Shown here: positions 56,523 to 64,000 of the stretch, piece by piece
How positions within the stretch are numbered: the stretch's first letter is position 1
Layout: each line of letters starts with the position of its first letter
Assembly: GCA_030435675.1 (NCBI GenBank)
Contig: CM059624.1
Location: forward strand, 10,006,769 to 10,070,768
Reading direction: 5' to 3'
DNA: 64,000 bases
Source: Steinernema hermaphroditum
Lineage: Eukaryota; Nematoda; Chromadorea; Rhabditida; Steinernematidae
Notes under the pieces: model-generated
The model's database searches: none
Seen by the model: only the letters and a program-made list of their open reading frames with translations
Told to the model about the DNA's origin: nothing
Translations under genes and position numbers: made by a program

Positions 56523-58149
56523 CTAGGACTACCGGTATTGACTCTCACGATGAGAAACATCGTCTTAAAAGGATTGAAATCAACATCAGCTTATGGTGGT
56601 TATTATTAGAGTTACACACCTTGCGATGCGATCTGGATAGGTTTACCATGCATACTGTTTGTGCATATTGATGCTTCCATCATAACACTACCAAATCAAG
56701 ATGCTAAGGTCTTTTTGAACATAATGTCAGTTATTCGTTTCTCTGTTTATCACCCTTATCATCTCCTAAACTTCTAAGACCACTTTATCTTCCACGACAG
56801 CTTATAAATATCCACCGCATATACGACGGGCCACGTATTTGTTTACACTCTGAGCAGCTGTCGGAGCGGCAGAGATCGAAGTGATTAGCATAGCGCCATT
56901 GTGACCTTCGGCTCTTTCAATGTGTTTCTCGTCGGCCTTTCGCCGCTCTGATCTCCACACAACGACGCCCTTGACGCTTTTTCGCCTTCCGTCACGAGTT
57001 CCGATCGAAAAAGCTGTGAACAAACATGTGAAACGCATGGGAAACGGCCGAGTTGATCGGTTCTTGTGTTCTGGTGAAAGTGGAGATGATTAATCGCATG
57101 TGGATGGCGCCTGCCGTGGATCGCTTAGCGGCGCATAGTAGACAAAGAGCCGTTTTTGATCCTTGGATTTGTGGGACTCTAAGATGGCTGTTGAAGCAAA
57201 TGTATTCGGTGCCTCTGAAGGTACATCCAACGATCATCTTGAAAACCTGGGTTTAAAATCAACTTTAGAAGTCAGAAGTACCAAGAATGTTCGTTCATGT
57301 TCCACTTTGAAGTAATTTCGACCCCCTCGGAAGAACGAGGAAGAAATGCACCTTTGAGGCTGTTTTTTTAGCACACAACGACGACTCACATTCATCACCG
57401 AATCACGCGCCTTTAGTCCGTGACGTAGGCAACAAAAAATGCGAATTCTTGAGTGTTTGTCTCGGCGACAGAGGCCGGAATGCCCTTCGGGGAGACTCCC
57501 CCACTGACTCCCTCCGACAGCTGCCGGGCCGAGAAAGTCCCCGGGAGAAAGCGTTGCGTCAGTGACGATCAAGGCCGACACAAAGGACGATGTTTGGCGC
57601 CTTGCGAAGGCCGTCAGCGTGCCGATGCCGGCGCAGATTCGGGGTTTTGTTTGTCGGCGGAAAACGGCACTGCACAGCTGGGCCCGCAGCACAAAGAAGA
57701 GGCCCTGGGAGTCGGCGGTGGTCTTCGGTCGGACTCGCTTCCACAAAGGCAATTAGGTGTAATTGCCGAACTCCGACAACCGGAAAGGACTAATTGCCGA
57801 GTCACGGGTACGATAGAGAGCGCAATTTTAGAAAATGATGACGGAGAGCATCATAGATGTTATGGATATGTCGTATTATCACTGCGATTGGCATCATTCG
57901 GTTTTATGGGAAAACAAACGGCTTTTATGTCATGACATAAGCTATCAAGAGTATAAACCTTATAAAGCCAAAAGGCATAATCCCTCGCGAAGGGCCTTTC
58001 ATTTCATGAAAACCATGTTAATCTATAAGAAAAGACCAAAAGAAAAAATTATTATTAAAAATTTTACTTTGGAAGTTTGTTAGCAATGTTTCCAATTTCG
58101 TGCATTTCTGAGAATCTGCTTATGAGAAGGAGAAAGACTACTTCTGGAT

Positions 58150-58215
58150 TTTCGTCCGTTCGCTCTCTCAGAAATGAGTTGAGTAAGCGGTCGTTCTTTG
58201 TCGTCGTTTCTGACA
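58150..58215 (+). repeat. dispersed repeat, copy D
   Basis: TCGTCCGTTCGCTCTCTCAG...AAATGAGTTGAGTAAGCGGT CGTTC..TGTCGTCGTTTCTGAC, close to copy A and C blocks. Confidence 0.55.
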
Positions 58216-61200
58216 CAATGCTCCGGCTTCCAGAAGGCTTGGAAAACCAGGGGCCGATTTCTCGAAACCTAAATGGACGAAAAAACTCAATTCATTGTGG
58301 AAAAATCAGTTATAATTTGCATAATCTTCATTGTGCTTTGTGATGCGCGAAATTTCAATCTCAATTTTCACTCTCAAAGCTCTTGCATTACATTACTTTA
58401 ACGGTGTCACATGTAAATGTGTCTTTAGCTAGCTCTATTCGTTTTCACATGATCATCAGCAAACGCCCCCTCTTGTACATGGAAAAGCGCCATTAATTCT
58501 GTGCAGAATGTATAAGAATCATGACTAATCTCGTCGGTTGAAAGCAGAAATGACGTTATTCGGACTGATCAGAATCAGTTTTGAACGCAATGAGATGAAA
58601 GAAAAGATGTCCGTTTCAGTCGAACGGTCCCTCAGCTGCACCCTTACCCTTCCTTGTCATGCTGTAGAGCGCGTCGAACTCTAGTCAGAAGATGTGAAAA
58701 CGTGCTAAATGCGGCAAAACATGTACAGCCCGCGTGCAAACCAGAATGATTGATGCCGGCCGGTTTAGTACGTTTTCATTACTATATATCGAATCGGTCA
58801 CGTGAGAGTTTGCCCTTCACATCTGTTTTGGAATGACGACAAACCAAAAGGAAAGCGCATGAATTCCCAAGGATGCACATAAAAAGCGTCGTTTAATTCC
58901 ATATGGAGGAAGATGACGCGATTCCCACTGGTGAGAATCCGTTTTTTGTTAATGCTTTAATCCTGACAGCTATTTTTTAGCAGCCACTCTGACATTTATC
59001 ACTAATCGCTGTTGATGCGATGAGCATGAGGCGAATAACCAACGGGATTACGGTAGGATATTTCGGGCCGTCGTAAGCCTAGTGGACCAAAGATCTGCGT
59101 CTTCCGAAGACGTTTCGAGGGTTTAGGCGCGATTTCCGATTGTTCACGGCGCCACTCACGTGTTGTGCGCAGATCAGAACTCAAGGTCGCCGCCGACGCC
59201 TTCGTTACGGTAGTGGAAGATCAGAGTTCACCTGCTGTTTGCTGCCTGTCTTTGCATCCGATAGCGATAATCTGCTGAGCTGTCACTCTCAGAGCGCAAC
59301 ACTAATTACGAGAAGAGAGTGTCGAGGACAGGAAGGCAGAGGCCTTGTTGATTCATTTCTGTCTTAATTAAGGGACTGGCTCTGGTAATGCTGTGAGTCG
59401 ACCTTTGGTCGGCGGATTAAAGAACCCTTACAGGTAGATGCTTCCGTAAACAAGTTATTTTTGATCGAATGACATCTGAAATCTGTCATAACAAATCATA
59501 TTGTGTAACGCAGTGGATTAGCACACGACAAGAAAACAAATCCTGTTGGCACATGCAATCTTTCGATTACACATAATAGACTGTTTTTCACACTTTTCTG
59601 GATTATATGCTTCCCCGGAACGGTACCAAAATTGGATGTTTTGTCCGTCTTGTTATGGCCAGAAGTCGTCCCTAATCGGCGCCTTTCTTTTGCCGGAGAT
59701 GACACCCAGAAGAGGAGCTGTGTAATAGTCATGTGAGAAGAAGGCGCGAACCAAGTGGAGGTGCCGCAGGATGGCAACATTGCAGGAGGGCGATGTAAAC
59801 GATGGTGATAAGAAAAGAGACATAAAACTTGAATGCATTGGATACAGTATAATGTATAAATGTGTGTAAATTAGAGGGGAGACCACAAGAGTAAGAGAAG
59901 AGGAGAACCTCTATAGGGAAAGAGATTCTTCAACTTTCTCTTGTCAGGCTCCTTTTCAGAGATCACCTTTGTGCTCACCATGAACAACCAAGGATCAACA
60001 GCTGCATCACTCGTTTAAGTTTATGCAGTGCACTGTTGACACTAGATAGAAGAAGAATGGCGGATGATATGAATGGACAACTTCCAGATCTATACCCTTC
60101 TACAATCCCGCATCTTCCATGAATCTTCTTCAAATGCCCTCGACGTTGTCATGTCGTCACGAAGACTGAAAAATGAAGCTGAAACTTTTAACTGAAAGAA
60201 GTGGAGCCAGAGATGCTAACTCTGTGCATTTTGTGAACATCTCCTTCTGTGTGGTCCTCCCTTCGACGTACCCCACTCACAAATGCGCATCTCTATGCAA
60301 ATTCGACTAATCAAATTCATCTGAGCCCACGTTCACGATCGATTTGCGGCGTTTAACACAATTACCAAGACTTGCGTCACGGCCCCTTTCTTCTCGGAAG
60401 TGTTTGTCCTTTTTCCTCTCCGCTCCCTCGCTCCGTTGCCCCAATCGATCCGCGAGAATCGTAATTAGTGCATCCGCGCGAATCGCGGGGATCGCCCGAT
60501 AACCATCGATGTCTCCGTCACCCTCCGAATCGTTCGTTTTACGCAAAAAGCGATTTGCGCGGGAGAATCCGATTAGGACTCGTGAGAACGGCGTTCGAAA
60601 ACATCACGTGCGAGAGCGTGAGTCCAAAGACGGACGGACGGAGAACTCGAAAACAGGCGACGCATTAATCGCGATTGACGAATCCGCCCGCGGAACGCTC
60701 TGACATGTTTCCCAGTCGAGAGGGATCTGGCGATCCGTTCCCGACGTGTTTTCGATGACTCCGCGAAGGGAAGTGGCTACGTAGATGTCCTTTTGCATAT
60801 GCATATCCACGCAGAAAGCCACACGGAGGTGTGAGTCAGCGACAGGAACACGTGAAGATTTAACGTATAATGATGAGAAGTGCATGAATAATCAGTGAAA
60901 TGCGATTGTATGAAGACGGAAAAATAGAAAGGGCACAAGCTGACAAAACAAACGAAAATTCTATATTTGAATTTTATATTCAGTGTTCTTGGATTCTATG
61001 AATTTTCCAGAAGTTCGACCAGAAATCTCGCTTCGTGGAATCCAATCCTGTTCTTCTTGTGTGCACCTTCTTATCTTAGTCACATTTCCTCTGAGAACAG
61101 TTTTTGTATGTTTGTGTCACCATGCTCCTTCTCCAGCTCCTTGAGAGTGATCTTCGAGTGTCGAAGTAAAGCGAGCTTCAAACGGTCATCCGACACCCAA

Positions 61201-62171
61201 GTCCCTCCCAAACGTAAACATTCGACGCCTCGAATCCGCTTCGGCCAACTCCTCCATAAACAAACAATCGAATTCCGAATTTTCTCGTCTTGTTTACTTC
61301 CTCCTGTCCCTCCTCAATCCAGTTCTTCTTCCCGAACAAATCTCTCCCAGCGGACCTTTTATGGTCTGTCGCCCAGAAAAGACCGAATCGGCGCACTTCG
61401 CGACCACCTGGGCGTCTCGCGCCCGCCTGACCGGGTCGCCCCCTGCCTTCCCAGTCACGCGCCCCACCGCGCCCTCCGTCGGACACTTTTTTCGTCGACG
61501 CGAAATGCGCTGACGACGCAAAAACAGAAGGCGACATCAATGATCAACGAATCGGCGCTTATCGGCGGAGTCGTTAGAGGTGCACCTCCATCCAAAGGTT
61601 AAACAGTCGGGCGACAAGTGGGCGCCGAAAAGCGAAAAGGTTCTTGTGGGACAGGCTGAAGAAGCCCTCGAAGATGAGCAGAGATCTCCGCTCCTTCGAG
61701 AAGTTCTGTTTTTGGAAACACTCCTCTTGGGAGAAAATCCAATTAGACATCTAATTGGGCGAAGGAGGACCTCCTTTTGGAGAATTGGAGCGAGTCGCTC
61801 GGAAGGAATTAAGGCAAAAAATGGATCTGGAGTGATGAAGGTCAGCGAGGGAACCTGCTCGAATCGATGGAAATCCAGAGGCGACCAGTTTCAAGTGTGC
61901 TCACACCTTTCCGGATCTCCGACTTCCGAAGAACCTGCATTCGACAGGGGTGTAAGTAATCGTCACTTCCCAAAGAGCGCTGATTAATCGTGTTTTCGTC
62001 AACAATCGCATAGAAAATTGCAGCAAAAACGTGTTCCCTTTGTTTTGTGCACTTTCCCGCTTTGTTCCTTTCTTCGTTTCTCCTCTTCGGTTTCCCGGGA
62101 TTTGCTGTGACTCAGGCTCCAAAGTCGGGGCAATTGAGGGATCTGCGCGATGCCCCGAGGCCGCGGATAAT

Positions 62172-62188
62172 GGCGGTGACTCACCGCC
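62172..62188. promoter_or_regulatory. 17-bp near-perfect palindrome around TGACTCA
   Basis: GGCGGTGACTCACCGCC: a bZIP/AP-1-type core inside inverted GC arms. Function unproven. Confidence 0.3.
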
Positions 62189-62865
62189 CACACGCCAGTG
62201 GCGTTTGAGGACGCCGCGCATCGCATCAGCGCCGCCAAATCGGTCCCCAGCGCCTCCATCCATCTCCAGCTGGGCGCTCCGTCCGTCCGTCCGACTGGTA
62301 GGAACCGGTTCCCCGTGGCGCGCACGAAAATAGAACTCGAAGGTAATTCGATTCGTCGCCGGGGCTGTAAAACAGACCTCGGCAGGAGGGGACAATAGCC
62401 ACCTCGTCCCTTTGTGTCGCGGAGGCAATTTCGGGGAACAATAACACCGCAAAAAAGGGACTCCGCCGTGGACACAAGGGCCGAATTACCATAATGTCGC
62501 GCGCTCTCGGGTCACCGAGAAGAGCAAAAAACGCGCTACAAGAGGCTCCGCAACAGCTGCCGAAGAAGAAGCAGCTGTCGGAGTGGCGGGGAATGAGGAA
62601 TTCGAGATGACGTTTCTCAGAGTAAACAGCACTAGTTCTCTCTGCAAATGTCCAAAAGGAGCGCCGCCGCTCGTGGGAATGGCGTTTCCCGACCCGAAAG
62701 CCATTACGCCGACGGTAATTATGCGCAATTTGATGACGCCGGGTCAAGTGACGAGCAGCCCGCAATTTTCCTTTTTGTTTTTCTCTCCTAATTGCGGTGG
62801 TGGGCGCGAGACGTCAAACTCGTCGTCGCCGGGGAGGTAATCGCCCGAAATACCTCCGAAGTGGC

Positions 62866-62887
62866 GATTACACTCCGAAGTGTAATC
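62866..62887. repeat. hairpin with 9-bp arms, 4-nt loop
   Basis: GATTACACT-CCGA-AGTGTAATC; its left arm can also pair with GTAATCGCC just upstream (near 62838). Confidence 0.55.
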
Positions 62888-62954
62888 CGCCGGTGGCTTT
62901 GGCTCTGTTCGCGAGAGACGCCCTTCCGAGGATCATCCGTCGACGTTAAAATAT

Positions 62955-64000
62955 GCTGTTTATTATCGGCATCTTCTAAGATTACCGTATAACGATAGAG
63001 ATTATAAAAATGTACAAAGATTTAATGCAGTAACGAGTCGAATAACGGAGGCGAGAGAATGAATGAGTTGGGGATATCACATTAGGAAGCTAACAAATAC
63101 GAGAGAAGCCGGTATACTGTGAGAAGGTAGAGAGGAGACTCGGAACTCGCCCTAACAAAGAGAGATAACAACGACGATGCACACGCACTGGGAGGGGCTG
63201 AGATAGAAACTCTTTGTACAAGCTACGGAACTATACAGTGGGTCGGAAGTGAGACAATGCTCGAGGCAACCCGCAACGGAGAAAAGAGCACACACACAAT
63301 CACACTCTATGTACAGTAGTTCGCGACGACGGATCGTATCGTAAACGGGCATAAAACGGCGAGTCAACTACGTACGGGTAGGTCTACTGGAACCTCGGGA
63401 CTACAACTGCTAGGCCGGCCCAGCCGGTCGATCGTGTGGGGCTGCGTGTGGGAGAACAGGACAAGAGTCGATGGATGAACCGTATTTCGAGTGAGAGGGA
63501 ATAACTTACATGCGACGGCGCGGAAAAGCACAAATATGGAGTGGAGGTGTAAAGCAGTATAACAAATAGATTAGGAAACAACGAACAGCAATACCCATGG
63601 ACCCGGCAATCACAGTCGCACACTGCGCAGCTCACGTTTCGAGGAGGGAACTAGAGTGGGAGAACTCGGAGGAGTGGAGAGACTATACACGTTTCGAAGC
63701 GGAATAGAGAACTCTGGCTATATGTACATTTGACGACGGATACGCGCGCGAGGTAAGTGGTGTTGGCAGCATATATGTACACAGGGTGAGAGGTGAGGTG
63801 ATAAAAATCTAACTAGGACTATGGAGAGTGATCTACGCGCAGATTTGGCCCTGAATAGAGAGACGCCGTACTCGAGGCACAGGAGAGAGTTGAATAGAAA
63901 CATTTACATCCCGTAAAGAACGTTGGCGTTGCTGAGACTGACTCACTTGGATATAGAAAATCTGAGATTTGTACAACTACCAGGCGGAGAGTGGAGTGGT
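62955..64000 (-). other. probable 3' UTR of a minus-strand gene, coding part beyond window
   Basis: Read on the minus strand this kilobase is C/U-rich, free of long conserved frames, dotted with UGUA-type motifs (TGTACATATA near 63773 and 63725, TGTAAATG near 63900, TGTACAAA near 63220, TGTACATT near 63010), and ends in AATAAA at 62964-62959. This is how a long nematode 3' UTR looks. The protein it belongs to is not visible. Confidence 0.45.
62959..62964 (-). terminator. AATAAA poly(A) signal at end of the putative long 3' UTR
   Basis: AATAAA on the minus strand in AT-rich sequence. Confidence 0.5.

Larger units (their letters stand above)
55104..62954. other. gene-poor region, about 7.8 kb
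   Basis: No gene supported. AT-rich and GC-rich blocks alternate; GC-rich, CpG-containing blocks lie at about 57440-57800, 60310-60760, 61290-61520 and 62060-62960. Contains diverged direct repeats (56067-56165 and 56428-56522), a core copy of the dispersed repeat (58150-58215) and palindromes at 62172 and 62866. ORFs up to 211 codons (60967-61602) show no domain or splice-supported continuation. It may be distal regulatory DNA of a gene beyond the right edge. Confidence 0.5.

Noticed and set aside
57835..58083. 82-codon AT-rich ORF
   Set aside because: Basic and Tyr-rich but no signal, domain or splice context; chance frame in AT-rich DNA.
60967..61602. 211-codon ORF in the gene-poor region
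   Set aside because: Ser/Arg/Phe-rich with no domain, codon use unlike neighbouring genes, opposite strand also open.

Overview
The window looks like ordinary nuclear chromosome from a rhabditid-type nematode. Genes are cut by many 40-50-nt introns with GT...(t)ttcag borders. Several start codons sit directly behind an acceptor-like ttttcag, as expected for spliced-leader trans-splicing. Gene content is nematode-like: an SQV-6 xylosyltransferase, a UDP-galactopyranose mutase, destabilase-type lysozymes and a 7TM chemoreceptor-like gene. I cannot name the species. Exon coordinates come from reading frames, splice sites and family resemblance, with no transcript evidence.

Layout, left to right. 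1-10560 (+): most of a very large DmX-like/rabconnectin-3 alpha gene, 5' end outside the window. 11211-13347 (+): microsomal epoxide hydrolase. 13782-16029 (-): acyl-CoA synthetase (ACSF2 type) with one in-frame stop. 16465-18164 (-): secreted protein with a Cys-rich module and two Kunitz-like domains. 19942-21769 (+): UDP-galactopyranose mutase, converging on a sugar-phosphate exchanger at 21901-23883 (-). 25244-27069 (-): cwc-15 followed by a cysteamine-dioxygenase-like gene, spaced like a nematode operon. 29179-31334 (+): PP2A B56 subunit. 32367-33825 (+): two tandem DUSP19-like phosphatases, again operon-spaced, then sqv-6 (33990-36633) and a protein with two SRR1-like halves (36992-38709). 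40634-41680 (+): 7TM receptor. 42789-44354 (+): two tandem invertebrate-type lysozymes. 45102-49540 (+): nuclear-looking protein with two U1/C2H2-like fingers, an RS/RD tract and a proline-rich tail. 49740-51226 (-) and 53649-55103 (+): head-to-head SCCPDH-like paralogues with the same intron positions. From 55104 to about 62950 I see no gene. The last kilobase reads like the 3' UTR of a minus-strand gene whose coding part lies beyond the window.

There is no single biosynthetic or defence system here; these are housekeeping, membrane and secreted genes side by side. The most unusual items are the in-frame TAG in the acyl-CoA synthetase, two candidate operons, the tandem SRR1-like protein, a short foldback element flanking the first lysozyme gene, several dispersed and inverted repeats in the gene-poor stretches, and a strongly over-represented 7-mer (TACCGTA/TACGGTA). 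I found no tRNA, rRNA, CRISPR array or complete transposase.
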